From NCBI GenBank assembly GCA_945860375.1, contig CAMAQR010000055.1:1-23500 (forward strand): 23,500 nt of DNA, in the 5' to 3' direction. The position numbers and the translations under genes were made by a program. The notes under the pieces were generated by a model. The model saw only the letters and a list, made by a program, of their open reading frames with translations, did not search any database and had not been told where the DNA came from. Positions 12,633-21,620 of the stretch are shown here, one piece after another. The stretch's first letter is position 1; each line of letters starts with the position of its first letter. The DNA comes from Pseudorhodobacter antarcticus (GTDB lineage Bacteria > Pseudomonadota > Alphaproteobacteria > Rhodobacterales > Rhodobacteraceae).

Positions 12633-15600
12633 TCACTCTTCCTCCGCATCCAGGAGTTCCATGTTGAGGCCCAAACCGCGGACCTCTTTGACAAGGACGT
12701 TGAACGATTCTGGCACGCCAGCCTCGAAATTGTCCTGGCCCTTGACGATCGACTCGTAGACCTTGGTGCGGCCTGCAACGTCATCCGATTTCACCGTCAG
12801 CATTTCCTGCAAGGTGTAAGCGGCGCCGTAAGCCTCCAGTGCCCAGACCTCCATCTCGCCAAGACGCTGGCCGCCGAACTGGGCTTTACCACCCAAAGGC
12901 TGCTGCGTGACCAGCGAGTACGGACCGGTCGAGCGTGCGTGCAGCTTGTCATCCACCAAGTGGTGAAGTTTCAGCATGTACTTCACACCGATGGTGACTT
13001 TACGCGCGAATTGCTCGCCCGTGCGGCCATCAAAGGCAATCGACTGGCCCGAAGTGTCAAAGCCCGCGCGGGTCAGCGCGTCGTTGACGTCGGATTCCTT
13101 GGCACCGTCAAACACTGGCGAAGCGATCGGCACGCCCTTGGTGACATTGCCTGCCAGTTCAAGGAAGTCTGCTTCGGTCCGGTCGGCGAACTCTTGGTCA
13201 TAGGTTTCGTCGCCGTAAGCATAGCGCACGGCTTCGCGCACCGGGGTCATGTCACCCGAGCGACGATACTCTTTCAAAGCCTCGTCGATGCGGATGCCAA
13301 GGCCACGCGCAGCCCATCCCATATGCGTCTCAAGGATCTGGCCTACGTTCATCCGCGACGGCACGCCGAGCGGGTTCAGAACGAGGTCAACGGCAGTGCC
13401 ATCGGCCAAGAAGGGCATGTCTTCAATCGGCACAACTTTGGACACAACGCCCTTGTTGCCGTGACGACCGGCCATCTTGTCGCCCGGTTGCAGCTTGCGC
13501 TTCACCGCCACGAACACTTTGACCATCTTCATCACGCCCGGAGGCAGATCGTCGCCGCGACGGACCTTTTCGACCTTGTCGTCGAAACGGTTGTCCAAAG
13601 TGCGCTTTTGCACTTCGTACTGGTCGTGCAGGGCTTCAACGTCTTTCGCGTCAGCCTCACCTTCCAGCGCCAACTGCCACCACTGACCTTTGGACAGGGT
13701 GCCCAACAGATCGGCATCGATGGTCGAACCGGCCTTGATGCCCTTTGGCCCCTTCACGGCGGTTTTGCCGGTGATCAGGGTTTTCAGGCGCGAGTAGATG
13801 TTACGCTCAAGGATCGTCAGCTCGTCATCGCGGTCGCGCGACAGGCGTTCAACTTCTTCACGCTCAATCTGCAGGGCGCGCTCGTCCTTGTCGACGCCGT
13901 GACGGTTGAAGACCCGCACTTCGACGATGGTACCAAACGCCCCCGGCGGCAGGCGCAGCGAGGTGTCGCGGACGTCAGACGCCTTTTCACCAAAGATCGC
14001 GCGCAGCAGTTTTTCTTCTGGCGTCATCGGCGATTCACCCTTGGGGGTGATCTTGCCAACCAGAATGTCGCCCGGCATCACTTCGGCGCCGATATAGACG
14101 ATGCCAGCCTCGTCGAGGTTGCGCAGCGCTTCTTCGCCGACGTTCGGGATGTCGCGGGTGATTTCCTCTGGCCCCAGTTTCGTATCGCGGGCCGCGACTT
14201 CGTATTCTTCGATGTGGATCGAGGTGAACACGTCATCCGACAAGATGCGTTCGGAAATCAGGATCGAGTCTTCATAGTTGTAGCCATTCCACGGCATGAA
14301 GGCGACGATGATGTTCCGGCCAAGGGCCAGTTCGCCAAGGTCGGTGCAGGGGCCGTCGGCCACCACTTCGCCGCGCAGAACGGTGTCGCCCACCTTCACC
14401 AGCGGACGCTGGTTGATGCAGGACGACTGGTTCGACCGCTTGAACTTGCGCAGACGGTAGATGTCGACGCCCGGCTCACCCGGTTCCAGCATTTCAGTGG
14501 CGCGCACCACGATACGGGTAGCGTCCACCTGATCAATCACACCAGCGCGGCGGGCCATGATGGCGGCGCCCGAGTCACGCGCAACCACGGCTTCGATACC
14601 AGTGCCCACGAACGGGGCATCGGCTTGCAGCAACGGAACCGCCTGACGCTGCATGTTCGAGCCCATCAGGGCGCGGTTGGCGTCGTCGTTTTCAAGGAAC
14701 GGGATCAACGATGCCGCGACCGAAACCAGCTGTTTCGGCGACACGTCGATCAGGTCGATGGCCTCTGGCGGGTTGAGCATGAATTCGCCCGCTTTGCGCG
14801 AGGAAATCAGATCATCCGTAAAGCGGCCTTCGGCGTCTTGTGCCGCGTTGGCTTGCGCCACCGTGTGACGCATTTCCTCGGTTGCCGACATGTAGATGAC
14901 CTCATCGGTCACCTTATTGTCGATCACTTTGCGATACGGGGTTTCGATGAAGCCGTATTTGTTCACGCGGGCAAAAGTGGCCAGCGAGTTGATCAGGCCG
15001 ATGTTCTGACCTTCTGGCGTTTCAATCGGGCACATCCGGCCGTAGTGGGTCGGGTGAACGTCGCGGACTTCAAAGCCTGCGCGTTCGCGGGTCAAACCGC
15101 CTGGCCCCAGTGCCGACAAGCGGCGCTTGTGCGTCACTTCGGACAGCGGGTTGGTTTGGTCCATGAACTGCGACAGCTGGCTGGAGCCGAAGAATTCACG
15201 CACTGCCGCCGCCGCCGGTTTGGCGTTGATCAGGTCTTGCGGCATGATCGTGTCGATCTCGACGGAAGACATGCGTTCCTTGATCGCGCGCTCCATGCGC
15301 AGCAGACCAACGCGGTACTGGTTTTCCATCAATTCGCCGACCGACCGCACACGACGGTTGCCGAGGTGGTCGATGTCGTCAATCTCACCCTTGCCATCGC
15401 GCAGTTCGGTCAGGGCTTTGATACAGGCGACGATGTCGGCGCGGTCCAGCGTGCGCTGGGTGTCCGGGCGACCAAGATCGAGACGCATGTTCATCTTCAC
15501 CCGGCCAACGGCGGACAGGTCATAGCGTTCGCTGTCAAAGAACAGCGTGTCGAACAGCTGCGATGCGGCTTCGACCGTCGGCGGCTCACCCGGTCGCATG

Positions 15601-16766
15601 ACGCGGTAGATGTCCATCAGCGCGGTGTCGCGGCCCATGTTCTTGTCAGCGGCCAGCGTGTTGCGGATGTAGGGACCGACGTTGACGTTGTCGATGTCCA
15701 GCACCGGAATATCCGTAATGCCCTGATCCAGCAGCATTTTCAGCGTGCCGCCTTTGGCTTCGCCGTCGCGGTCATATTCCATCGTCAACTCGTCGCCGGC
15801 TTCGACCCAGATCTCGCCAGTTTCTTCATTGATGATGTCTTTGGCCACATAACGGCCAACGATGTGGTCAAACGGCAGCAAGAGTTCAGTGACTTTGCCG
15901 ATCTTGATCAGATCATTCGCCATGCGCGGCGTCATCTTGTCGCCCGCCTTGCAGATCACCTCACCGGTGGCTGCATCCACGATGTCATAGGTCGGGCGGG
16001 TGCCACGCACACGCTCGGGGAAGAACTTGGACACCCAGCCCTTGTTCTTCAGATGGCTGAAGGTGACGGTCTGGTAATAGGCATCCATGATGCCTTCCTG
16101 ATCCATGCCCAACGCATAAAGCAGCGTCGTCACCGGCAGTTTGCGGCGGCGGTCGATGCGCGCGAACACGATGTCCTTGGCGTCAAACTCAAAATCCAGC
16201 CACGATCCGCGATAGGGAATGATCCGGCAGGCGAACAGCAGTTTGCCGCTCGAATGCGTCTTGCCCTTGTCGTGGTCAAAGAACACGCCCGGCGAACGGT
16301 GCATCTGCGACACGATCACCCGCTCGGTGCCGTTGACGATAAAGGTGCCGTTCGAGGTCATCAGGGGCATGTCGCCCATGTAGACGTCTTGTTCCTTGAT
16401 GTCCTTGACCGACCGTGCCCCGGTGGTTTCATCGACATCAAACACGATCAGACGCAGAGTCACCTTCAGCGGAGCCGCATAGGTCATGTCGCGGGCCTGA
16501 CACTCGTCCACGTCATACTTCGGCTTTTCCAGCTCGTACTTGACGAATTCAAGCACGGCGGTTTCGTTGAAGTCCTTGATCGGGAACACCGACTGGAACG
16601 TCCCCTGAATCCCTTCGCCGTCATGCGGCTTGTCACTGTCACCTGACCGCAGGAACAGATCATAGGAAGATTTCTGAACCTCGATCAGGTTCGGCATTTC
16701 CAGCACTTCGCGAATTTTGCCGAAATACCGGCGGATCCGCTTCTGGCCAACGTAAGCTTGCGCCAT
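12633..16766 (-). CDS. rpoB: DNA-directed RNA polymerase subunit beta
   Basis: Beta is the second large catalytic subunit of RNA polymerase. The 1377-residue length is typical of alphaproteobacteria. It starts [20 protein letters not shown] and ends [10 protein letters not shown]. The rifampicin-binding cluster reads [25 protein letters not shown] in overlapping parts; the residues matching E. coli D516, H526 and S531 are D536, H546 and S551 and are all wild type. The motifs [30 protein letters not shown] and [16 protein letters not shown] are present. The ATG at 16764-16766 has an AAAGG element about a dozen bases upstream. Downstream rpoC follows after 94 bases; upstream rplL is 273 bases away across a strongly structured spacer, the likely point where polymerase and ribosomal protein expression are separated. 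Confidence 0.99.
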   Translation of the reverse strand: MAQAYVGQKRIRRYFGKIREVLEMPNLIEVQKSSYDLFLRSGDSDKPHDGEGIQGTFQSVFPIKDFNETAVLEFVKYELEKPKYDVDECQARDMTYAAPLKVTLRLIVFDVDETTGARSVKDIKEQDVYMGDMPLMTSNGTFIVNGTERVIVSQMHRSPGVFFDHDKGKTHSSGKLLFACRIIPYRGSWLDFEFDAKDIVFARIDRRRKLPVTTLLYALGMDQEGIMDAYYQTVTFSHLKNKGWVSKFFPERVRGTRPTYDIVDAATGEVICKAGDKMTPRMANDLIKIGKVTELLLPFDHIVGRYVAKDIINEETGEIWVEAGDELTMEYDRDGEAKGGTLKMLLDQGITDIPVLDIDNVNVGPYIRNTLAADKNMGRDTALMDIYRVMRPGEPPTVEAASQLFDTLFFDSERYDLSAVGRVKMNMRLDLGRPDTQRTLDRADIVACIKALTELRDGKGEIDDIDHLGNRRVRSVGELMENQYRVGLLRMERAIKERMSSVEIDTIMPQDLINAKPAAAAVREFFGSSQLSQFMDQTNPLSEVTHKRRLSALGPGGLTRERAGFEVRDVHPTHYGRMCPIETPEGQNIGLINSLATFARVNKYGFIETPYRKVIDNKVTDEVIYMSATEEMRHTVAQANAAQDAEGRFTDDLISSRKAGEFMLNPPEAIDLIDVSPKQLVSVAASLIPFLENDDANRALMGSNMQRQAVPLLQADAPFVGTGIEAVVARDSGAAIMARRAGVIDQVDATRIVVRATEMLEPGEPGVDIYRLRKFKRSNQSSCINQRPLVKVGDTVLRGEVVADGPCTDLGELALGRNIIVAFMPWNGYNYEDSILISERILSDDVFTSIHIEEYEVAARDTKLGPEEITRDIPNVGEEALRNLDEAGIVYIGAEVMPGDILVGKITPKGESPMTPEEKLLRAIFGEKASDVRDTSLRLPPGAFGTIVEVRVFNRHGVDKDERALQIEREEVERLSRDRDDELTILERNIYSRLKTLITGKTAVKGPKGIKAGSTIDADLLGTLSKGQWWQLALEGEADAKDVEALHDQYEVQKRTLDNRFDDKVEKVRRGDDLPPGVMKMVKVFVAVKRKLQPGDKMAGRHGNKGVVSKVVPIEDMPFLADGTAVDLVLNPLGVPSRMNVGQILETHMGWAARGLGIRIDEALKEYRRSGDMTPVREAVRYAYGDETYDQEFADRTEADFLELAGNVTKGVPIASPVFDGAKESDVNDALTRAGFDTSGQSIAFDGRTGEQFARKVTIGVKYMLKLHHLVDDKLHARSTGPYSLVTQQPLGGKAQFGGQRLGEMEVWALEAYGAAYTLQEMLTVKSDDVAGRTKVYESIVKGQDNFEAGVPESFNVLVKEVRGLGLNMELLDAEEE

Positions 16767-16862
16767 GTTCGTCGTAACCTTTCATCTTTTTTCGCCGGCG
16801 TGCATTCCGTCGGGCCACGGAAAGCGCGCCGCTTGGCGATAGGGGGTTTAGGTTCTATTCAT

Positions 16863-17000
16863 GCCACCCGCCCTTAGGGTGGCTCCCGAACCTCAACCGC
16901 GCCTTGGAACCGGCTTTCGCAAAAGCCGGTTCCAAGACGCGTCTGGCCATAACGGTGGCCATGAACGCAGATTTGGCCGGGCCCGAATTGCTTCGGACCC
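16863..17000 (-). promoter_or_regulatory. Structured rplL–rpoB spacer (attenuator/processing region)
   Basis: Read on the minus strand after the rplL terminator-like hairpin, three more stem-loops follow. The first is GGGTCCGAA-GCAA-TTCGGGCCC (16979-17000), with a GNRA loop and one G·U pair. The second is a perfect 15-pair stem beginning CTTGGAACCGGCTTT with a TGCG loop (16903-16936). The third is GCCACCC-taagggc-GGGTGGC (16863-16883). In E. coli the rplL–rpoB spacer holds an attenuator and an RNase III site, so this is probably the functional equivalent. The exact mechanism here is inferred. Confidence 0.55.
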
Positions 17001-17016
17001 AGCCAGAAAATCACAC

Positions 17017-17032
17017 CCGAGGCGAACCTCGG
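17017..17032 (-). terminator. UUCG-tetraloop hairpin right after rplL
   Basis: Eight bases after the rplL stop the minus strand reads CCGAGG-TTCG-CCTCGG, a six-pair GC-rich stem with the very stable UUCG loop, followed by GTGTGATTTTCT. The weak T-run suggests partial termination. Together with the three hairpins further on it would reduce transcription into rpoB relative to rplJL. Confidence 0.5.
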
Positions 17033-17039
17033 AGCAGGA

Positions 17040-17411
17040 TTACTTCAACTCGACCTTGGCGCCAGCCTCTTCGAGTTTCTTCTTGATGGTCTCGGCGTCT
17101 GCTTTCGAAGCGCCTTCTTTGACCTTGCCGCCGGCCTCAACGAGGTCCTTGGCTTCTTTCAGGCCCAGACCAGTGATGGTGCGGACTTCTTTGATGACGT
17201 TGATTTTGTTCGGACCAGCTTCGGTCAGCACAACATCAAATTCGGTCTTTTCTTCAGCGACTTCAGCCACTGCAGCCGGACCAGCCATCATCACAGCGCC
17301 GCCAGCAGCGGGCTCGATGCCGTACTTGTCTTTCAGAATGGTTTTCAGTTCTTGTGCCTGCAACAGGGTCAGACCCACGATGTCTTCGGCGAGTTTGTTC
17401 AGATCAGCCAT
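17040..17411 (-). CDS. rplL: 50S ribosomal protein L7/L12
   Basis: L7/L12 forms the multimeric ribosomal stalk that recruits and activates translational GTPases. The 123-residue product has the usual layout. The N-terminal dimerisation helix region ([26 protein letters not shown] in overlapping parts) is followed by an Ala/Gly-rich hinge about residues 35-52. The C-terminal domain contains [33 protein letters not shown] and the terminal [14 protein letters not shown]. The ATG at 17409-17411 has a GGAAC element upstream. It follows rplJ by 65 bases, with a UUCG hairpin in between, and is followed by a series of stem-loops before rpoB. Confidence 0.99.
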   Translation of the reverse strand: MADLNKLAEDIVGLTLLQAQELKTILKDKYGIEPAAGGAVMMAGPAAVAEVAEEKTEFDVVLTEAGPNKINVIKEVRTITGLGLKEAKDLVEAGGKVKEGASKADAETIKKKLEEAGAKVELK

Positions 17412-17448
17412 TTTATGTTCCGTTCAGATTTAAGATGGTTCCAACGAG

Positions 17449-17464
17449 GTGAGGCGAACCCCAC
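17449..17464 (-). other. UUCG hairpin in the rplJ–rplL spacer
   Basis: The 65-base spacer holds GTGGGG-TTCG-CCTCAC on the minus strand, a six-pair stem with one G·U pair and a UUCG loop, 12 bases after the rplJ stop and about 38 bases before the rplL start. It has no T-run. It may stabilise or mark an mRNA end so that rplL is made in excess over rplJ, as the stalk stoichiometry requires. That role is inferred. Confidence 0.4.
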
Positions 17465-17476
17465 GCGAGTCGAAGA

Positions 17477-17992
17477 TCAGGCGGCTGCCTTTTCTTCGAT
17501 GGTCGACAAGATGCTCGCGATGTTTTGAGCAGGCGCGCCAATGGCACCGGCGATGGCAGACCCGGGCGCACCGATGCACGAAACGATCTGAGCGATAAGC
17601 TCTTCACGCGACGGCATAGCGGCCACGGCTTTGACACCAGCAGCGTCCAATATCGTGTCACCCATAGCGCCGCCGAGGATGGCGAACTTGTCGTTCCCCT
17701 TGGCATACGCTTCGCAGACCTTCGCCGCAGCGACTGGGTCTTCGGTATAGGCAAGCACGGTCATGCCCTTGAGCAGGTCGCCCATCTTCACAGACGGGTT
17801 TCCTTCAAGGGCGATCTTGGCAAGCTTGTTCTTGGCAACGCGAACGGACCCACCAACGACACGCATTTTCGCGCGCAGGTCCTGCATTTGTGCAACCGTC
17901 ATACCCGCGTAGTGGGCGACCACTACAACGCCAGAGCTTGCGAAGATTTGGCCGAGTTCATCGACCGCTTTCTCTTTCTGGGCTCTATCCAC
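17477..17992 (-). CDS. rplJ: 50S ribosomal protein L10
   Basis: L10 anchors the L7/L12 dimers to 23S rRNA at the stalk base. The 171-residue product begins [20 protein letters not shown] and has the conserved [19 protein letters not shown] and [13 protein letters not shown] segments. The C-terminal helix that binds L12 dimers ends [12 protein letters not shown]. The start codon is GTG at 17990-17992, with TTGGAG eight bases upstream. It sits 269 bases after rplA, behind a structured leader, and 65 bases before rplL. In E. coli the L10–L12 complex represses its own leader; the leader here could serve the same purpose. Confidence 0.98.
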   Translation of the reverse strand: MDRAQKEKAVDELGQIFASSGVVVVAHYAGMTVAQMQDLRAKMRVVGGSVRVAKNKLAKIALEGNPSVKMGDLLKGMTVLAYTEDPVAAAKVCEAYAKGNDKFAILGGAMGDTILDAAGVKAVAAMPSREELIAQIVSCIGAPGSAIAGAIGAPAQNIASILSTIEEKAAA

Positions 17993-18235
17993 AGTTTCAC
18001 TCCAAGGTTGGGGGTTTCCCCCCGGCTCTGTTAAGCCCGCCTTGCGGCAGGCCGTCGGGTCCTTGCTACGGTTCCCGAGCCAAAATCGCGGACTGCGACA
18101 TCATCTCGTTCCCCATCTCAGGCAGGATATTAAGGCGTTTGCGCGCCACCGGCCCTCTCGGACAGGATGGGGCTATGGGTTTGCACCCGGTTGCCCCACC
18201 ATCCCTTTGCCGAAGCATCGGGAATTTCATTCGTC
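17993..18235 (-). promoter_or_regulatory. rplJL leader with several stem-loops
   Basis: The gap between rplA and rplJ carries no gene. On the minus strand it shows GGGGG-aaa-CCCCC (18010-18022) immediately before the rplJ ribosome-binding site, and GCCTGCC-GCAA-GGCGGGC (18035-18052, one G·U pair). A longer imperfect stem joins GGATGGTGGGGC and GCCCCATCC (about 18160-18205). The arrangement suits autogenous control by L10–L12, known from E. coli, where the leader can hide the ribosome-binding site. I see no convincing promoter in it. Confidence 0.4.
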
Positions 18236-18255
18236 GGGTGGGGCTTACCCCACCC
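18236..18255. repeat. GGGTGGGG palindrome after rplA
   Basis: GGGTGGGG-ctta-CCCCACCC is a perfect eight-pair stem with a four-base loop, six bases after the rplA stop. No T-run follows on the minus strand. It is the best-formed member of a family of similar palindromes in the spacers of this window. It may act as a weak terminator or mRNA 3'-end stabiliser between the rplKA and rplJL parts. Confidence 0.55.
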
Positions 18256-18261
18256 TCCCGA

Positions 18262-18960
18262 TCACTTGGCGGTTGCGGACGACAAGTCCACCGACACACC
18301 AGGACCCATGGTCGAGGCCAGCGATACCTTTTTGAGGTAAGCGCCCTTGGCACCCGAGGGACGTGCCCGGCTGACGGCTTCGACAAAGGCGCGGATATTT
18401 TCGGCCAGTTTATCATCCGTGAAGCTGACCTTGCCGATACCGGCATGGATCACGCCGGCTTTTTCGACCTTGAACTGCACTTCGCCGCCCTTGGCTGCTT
18501 CGACGGCCGTTTTCACGTCCATCGTCACGGTGCCCACTTTGGGGTTCGGCATCAGGTTGCGCGGGCCAAGGATCTTGCCAAGGCGACCCACCAGCGGCAT
18601 CATGTCCGGCGTTGCGATGCAACGGTCGAATTCAATCTTGCCCTGCTGAATGGTTTCCATCAGGTCTTCGGCGCCAACGATGTCTGCACCGGCGGCCTTG
18701 GCTTCATCAGCCTTGGCACCACGAGCGAACACAGCCACGCGCACAACTTTGCCAGTGCCGTTCGGCAACTGCACAACGCCGCGCACCATCTGGTCAGCGT
18801 GACGTGGGTCAACGCCAAGATTGAGCGCGATTTCCAGAGTTTCGTCGAATTTCGCCGAAGCCGCGCCTTTGATCAGCGCAACAGCGTCTTCAACCGTGAT
18901 CAGAGCTTTGCCATCAAAGGCTTTCTGCGCGACGGCAGTCCGTTTTCCAAGCTTGGCCAT
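18262..18960 (-). CDS. rplA: 50S ribosomal protein L1
   Basis: L1 builds the mobile L1 stalk at the ribosomal E site. The 232-residue product begins [17 protein letters not shown]. It contains [24 protein letters not shown] (in overlapping parts), [21 protein letters not shown] and the C-terminal signature region [22 protein letters not shown]. It starts with ATG three bases after the rplK stop; an AAAGGG at the end of rplK acts as its ribosome-binding site, so the pair is translationally coupled. In E. coli L1 represses the rplKA mRNA by binding its leader. Confidence 0.99.
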   Translation of the reverse strand: MAKLGKRTAVAQKAFDGKALITVEDAVALIKGAASAKFDETLEIALNLGVDPRHADQMVRGVVQLPNGTGKVVRVAVFARGAKADEAKAAGADIVGAEDLMETIQQGKIEFDRCIATPDMMPLVGRLGKILGPRNLMPNPKVGTVTMDVKTAVEAAKGGEVQFKVEKAGVIHAGIGKVSFTDDKLAENIRAFVEAVSRARPSGAKGAYLKKVSLASTMGPGVSVDLSSATAK

Positions 18961-18963
18961 GAT

Positions 18964-19416
18964 TTACCCTTTCACTTCGATGCCGCAGGATTTCGCAGAA
19001 CCCATGATCACCTGCATCGCGGCCTCAACCGAGTTCGCGTTCAGGTCTTTCATCTTGTTCTCTGCAATCGCGCGGATCTGGGCGACAGTGACCGAACCTA
19101 CAACCGTGTGGCCCGGCTTGACCGAACCTTTGGCGCGGTTGCGCTTGCCCACGGGAGGCAGGCCAGCGGCTTTTTTCAGCTGGAATGCGGCCGGGGCCGT
19201 TTTGAATTCCAGGCTGAACGACTTGTCCTGATAGTAGGTGATGATGACCGGAGTCGGGGTTCCCGGCTCGCTGTCAGCGGTCTTTGCGTTGAATTCTTTC
19301 ACGAAAGCCATGATGTTCAAGCCGCGCTGACCCAGCGCCGGACCGACCGGCGGGGATGGGTTGGCTTGACCCGCTTTCACTTGCAGCTTCAGGCTGCCGA
19401 TAATCTTCTTGGCCAT
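18964..19416 (-). CDS. rplK: 50S ribosomal protein L11
   Basis: L11 binds the GTPase-associated centre of 23S rRNA together with L10–L12. The 150-residue product starts [20 protein letters not shown]. It shows [22 protein letters not shown] with the proline pair known for thiostrepton sensitivity, and a C-terminal RNA-binding domain with [21 protein letters not shown] and [18 protein letters not shown]. The ribosome-binding site AAAGGAGAGG directly before the ATG is strong. It follows nusG by 98 bases, and a small GCGCC-aatcc-GGCGC hairpin (19437-19451) sits just before the ribosome-binding site. Confidence 0.99.
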   Translation of the reverse strand: MAKKIIGSLKLQVKAGQANPSPPVGPALGQRGLNIMAFVKEFNAKTADSEPGTPTPVIITYYQDKSFSLEFKTAPAAFQLKKAAGLPPVGKRNRAKGSVKPGHTVVGSVTVAQIRAIAENKMKDLNANSVEAAMQVIMGSAKSCGIEVKG

Positions 19417-19514
19417 TTGGCCTCTCCTTTATCACAGCGCCGGATTGGCGCGGTTTAGTGGTTCGGTTCGCGGCTTCTGATCTGGTCAGAACGCTGGCCT
19501 CCCACACGATGCAC

Positions 19515-20048
19515 TCAGATGTTTTTCGAAACCTGAGTGAATTCCAATTCCACGGGCGTTGCGCGCCCGAAGATCGAGACGGACACCTTGAGGCGGCTGT
19601 GCGACTCGTCCACGTCCTCGACCATGCCATCGAAGCCCTCAAACGGGCCGTCGGTGACTTTGACTTTCTCGCCGGTTTCAAAGCGGATCAGGTTGCGCGG
19701 GGCTTCCAGACCTTCCTCGACACGGTTCATGATCAGATTGACCTCGGCGTCGCGCATCGGCATCGGTTTGCCCTGCGGACCAAGGAAGCCCAACACGCGG
19801 TTGATCGACGAAATCAGATGATAGCCGCGCGACGACATTTCCATCCGCACCAGCACATAGCCGGGCATAAAGCGACGTTCCGACGTCACTTTCTTGCCGC
19901 GACGCACTTCGATTACGTCTTCGGTCGGCACCAACACTTCGTCAATCTCTTCGCCAAGATTGGCTTCGAGGACGGCCGTTCTGATCTGCTCGGCAACTTT
20001 CTTCTCGAAATTCGAGAGAACGCTTACAGAATACCACCGCTTGGCCAT
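19515..20048 (-). CDS. nusG: Transcription termination/antitermination factor NusG
   Basis: NusG binds the RNA polymerase clamp, suppresses pausing, and links polymerase to Rho or to the ribosome. The 177-residue protein has an N-terminal NGN domain starting MAKRWYSVSVLSNFEKKVAE and passing through RRFMPGYVLVRMEM. The C-terminal KOW domain runs from about residue 124 (TGEKVKVTDGPFEGFDG) to the end. The ATG has GGTGGAG about six bases upstream. Unlike the usual tight secE-nusG pair, it is separated from secE by 211 bases that contain a hairpin and a promoter candidate. Confidence 0.99.
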   Translation of the reverse strand: MAKRWYSVSVLSNFEKKVAEQIRTAVLEANLGEEIDEVLVPTEDVIEVRRGKKVTSERRFMPGYVLVRMEMSSRGYHLISSINRVLGFLGPQGKPMPMRDAEVNLIMNRVEEGLEAPRNLIRFETGEKVKVTDGPFEGFDGMVEDVDESHSRLKVSVSIFGRATPVELEFTQVSKNI

Positions 20049-20185
20049 GCCAACTCCACCTTGTCTGCCCGGCCGCCTCTGCGCCCGAAAATTATGTTTT
20101 TACAGGCGGTTAGCCCGCCATGCCCGGAACAAAAAACAGCGCGCAACACGAATCGCTGCGCGCCTTTGCCCCTTTGTATCGGCGC

Positions 20186-20214
20186 GAGATACCCCCCCGC
20201 GCCCCCAATTTCAA
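20186..20214 (-). promoter_or_regulatory. Promoter candidate for nusG
   Basis: On the minus strand TTGAAA (complement of 20209-20214) and TATCTC (complement of 20186-20191) are separated by exactly 17 bases, in the gap between secE and nusG. The -35 is a five-of-six match; the -10 is weak and the spacer is very G-rich. It would give nusG and rplK onward a start independent of secE. Confidence 0.4.
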
Positions 20215-20221
20215 GGGAATT

Positions 20222-20243
20222 CCAACCTTTGCGCGAAGGTTGG
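20222..20243 (-). terminator. Hairpin after secE (weak terminator/attenuator)
   Basis: CCAACCTT-tgcgcg-AAGGTTGG is a perfect eight-pair inverted repeat 16 bases downstream of the secE stop. On the minus strand it is followed by AATTCC rather than a T-run, so termination is uncertain. It stands directly in front of the nusG promoter candidate. Confidence 0.4.
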
Positions 20244-20259
20244 CTCAATTCGCTTTGGT

Positions 20260-20457
20260 TCAGAAACCGGTGACGATCAGGGTCAGGCCGTAGCGGATTG
20301 CCATATCGACCAAAGAAAAGAACGTCGCTGTCAGCGCTGCCATGATGAACACCATGATCGTCGTCAGCACGACTTCGCGGCGCGTTGGCCAAGTGACCTT
20401 GGCAACTTCGGCGCGCACCTGCTGGAGGAACTGGACGGGATTGGTTTTGCTGGCCAT
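20260..20457 (-). CDS. secE: Preprotein translocase subunit SecE
   Basis: SecE is the small essential subunit clamping SecY in the Sec translocon of the inner membrane. The 65-residue product is the short single-spanning form common in alphaproteobacteria. The amphipathic segment NPVQFLQQVRAEVAKVTWP contains the highly conserved KVTWPTRREV motif (about residues 20-29), followed by one hydrophobic helix of about 30 residues to the C-terminus. The ATG at 20455-20457 has only a poor ribosome-binding site. It is preceded by a good promoter candidate and followed by a hairpin. Confidence 0.97.
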   Translation of the reverse strand: MASKTNPVQFLQQVRAEVAKVTWPTRREVVLTTIMVFIMAALTATFFSLVDMAIRYGLTLIVTGF

Positions 20458-20496
20458 GGTCGGAGAAGCTGCCTATCTGAAGGGCGTTATCGTGGC

Positions 20497-20525
20497 GCAA
20501 TACGCGGATCGCGCGGGGAATTCAA
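20497..20525 (-). promoter_or_regulatory. Promoter of secE
   Basis: The minus strand reads TTGAAT (complement of 20520-20525), 17 bases, then TATTGC (complement of 20497-20502). It lies in the 119-base gap between the msrB stop and the secE start and would give a leader of about 30 bases. The position suggests that the core secE-nusG-rpl-rpo cluster starts here and does not depend on msrB. Confidence 0.5.
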
Positions 20526-20576
20526 GCGGCCTAAGGCACGGGGCTTTCACCCGAGCCGGTTTGAAGTGAATGCGCC

Positions 20577-21020
20577 CTAGCGCTCTTCCACCTGATCCAC
20601 ATATTCGCCGTAGCCTTCCGCGACCATATCATCACGATGCACAAAGCGCAGGCTTGCTGAATTGATGCAATACCGCAGCCCGCCCCGGTCGCGCGGACCA
20701 TCCGGGAACACATGGCCCAAGTGGCTGTCGCCATGGGTGGACCGCACCTCGACCCGCATCATGCCAAGACTGCTGTCGCGCAGTTCGGCCACATGGGCGG
20801 GTTCGATCGGTTTGGTAAAGCTGGGCCAGCCGCAATGGCTGTCAAACTTGTCAGCCGAGGCAAACAGCGGCTCACCCGAGACGATGTCGACATAGAGGCC
20901 GGGCTGATCATTGTACAAAAGCGGGCCAGAGCCGGGCCGTTCGGTGCCGTTCTTTTGCGTCACCCGAAATTGCTCGGGCGTCAGGGCGGCGATGCGGTCT
21001 GCGGATTTGCTGTAGGTCAT
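20577..21020 (-). CDS. msrB: Peptide-methionine (R)-S-oxide reductase MsrB
   Basis: MsrB reduces the R form of methionine sulfoxide in proteins, normally with thioredoxin. The 147-residue product has [13 protein letters not shown] with the usual resolving cysteine, [15 protein letters not shown], and the active-site [11 protein letters not shown] with the catalytic cysteine. The two CxxC pairs that bind structural zinc in many MsrB proteins are absent ([11 protein letters not shown] and RSTHGDSH), so it belongs to the zinc-free type. The ATG at 21018-21020 has a GGAG site eight bases upstream. No signal peptide is seen, so it is cytoplasmic. It lies between secE and the decayed sequences next to tRNA-Trp, an uncommon place, and appears intact. 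Confidence 0.95.
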   Translation of the reverse strand: MTYSKSADRIAALTPEQFRVTQKNGTERPGSGPLLYNDQPGLYVDIVSGEPLFASADKFDSHCGWPSFTKPIEPAHVAELRDSSLGMMRVEVRSTHGDSHLGHVFPDGPRDRGGLRYCINSASLRFVHRDDMVAEGYGEYVDQVEER

Positions 21021-21045
21021 GGGGCGCTCCGGTTTGCTTGGCCAC

Positions 21046-21074
21046 AATATGGGCAGAGCGGGCAGGTTTGCCAG
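21046..21074 (-). promoter_or_regulatory. Promoter candidate for msrB
   Basis: CTGGCA (complement of 21069-21074), 17 bases, and CATATT (complement of 21046-21051) on the minus strand lie 26-54 bases upstream of the msrB start. Both boxes match the consensus at four of six positions, so this is only a plausible site. Confidence 0.3.
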
Positions 21075-21239
21075 AGGGCTGGCGCGAATGTGTAGCGGTT
21101 TTCTGCGGGGCTGCCGATAAGGCACGCCAAGACGAAGAGGCCACGCTGACCACATCGCCGGACTGGTCAGCGGCACGAATCAGCACCTCAGCCTGCGCCG
21201 GGGTCAGGGTGGGCAACTGCGCCATCGGATCGGGGTGCG

Positions 21240-21616
21240 CGGGGGCTGGCGGCCAGGGCCGGCAATGAGGGTTGCCAGAACGGGGTCTTCGGAGGGCAGC
21301 GCGGTTTCGCAGTGCTCCACCGCCTCCTCCAGAAGCGCCCGAAGGGGGAAGCCGTTCCCGCTCGCAAGCAGGCCCCAACGGGTGAAACCCGCATGCAGAC
21401 CCACCGACACCCCGGTCAAATGGGCTGCGATGGCCAGCGCCTGCATCTGCTGCGCCAGCTAGCCCAGCGCGGCACAGACGGTGGAATCGAAGGTGAGGCT
21501 GGGTGAGATTGAGAATGACGGAAGGCACCTGCGACGTGTCCGCGGTGATGCGGCGCAGATGGGTGATCGTTTGCTGGGCGGAGCCGAAGACCAGCGGGCC
21601 TTGCAGATGCCAGATG
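21240..21616 (-). pseudogene. Remnant of a SulP-type transporter C-terminal STAS domain
   Basis: Reading the minus strand across two frames gives a coherent STAS-like domain. It opens RRIWHLQGPLVFGSAQQTI (from about 21616), continues to VPSVILNLTQP, shifts frame near 21495 into TFDSTVCAALG and meets a TAG stop at 21459-21461. The same frame then resumes LAQQMQALAIAAHLTGVSVG … LLEEAVEHCETALPSED. The pattern GPLVFGSA … FDST … LEEAVEHCE matches the sulfate-permease STAS domain, which normally follows a membrane domain that is missing here. One frameshift, one nonsense codon and the lost N-terminus show that it is dead. The family assignment rests on motif likeness only. Confidence 0.5.
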
Positions 21617-21620
21617 CGGC

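Noticed and set aside
19437..19451. Possible L1-binding site before rplK
   Set aside because: Only a five-pair hairpin is visible next to the ribosome-binding site; I could not match it to the L1 site in 23S rRNA.
17890..19458. Plus-strand 522-codon frame across rplJ, rplA and rplK
   Set aside because: It spans three real genes and their spacers on the opposite strand; no motif or start signal.
21021..21239. Minus-strand frame containing [20 protein letters not shown] upstream of msrB
   Set aside because: It might be further SulP-derived debris, but no frame or motif could be defended, so it was left unannotated apart from the msrB promoter candidate.
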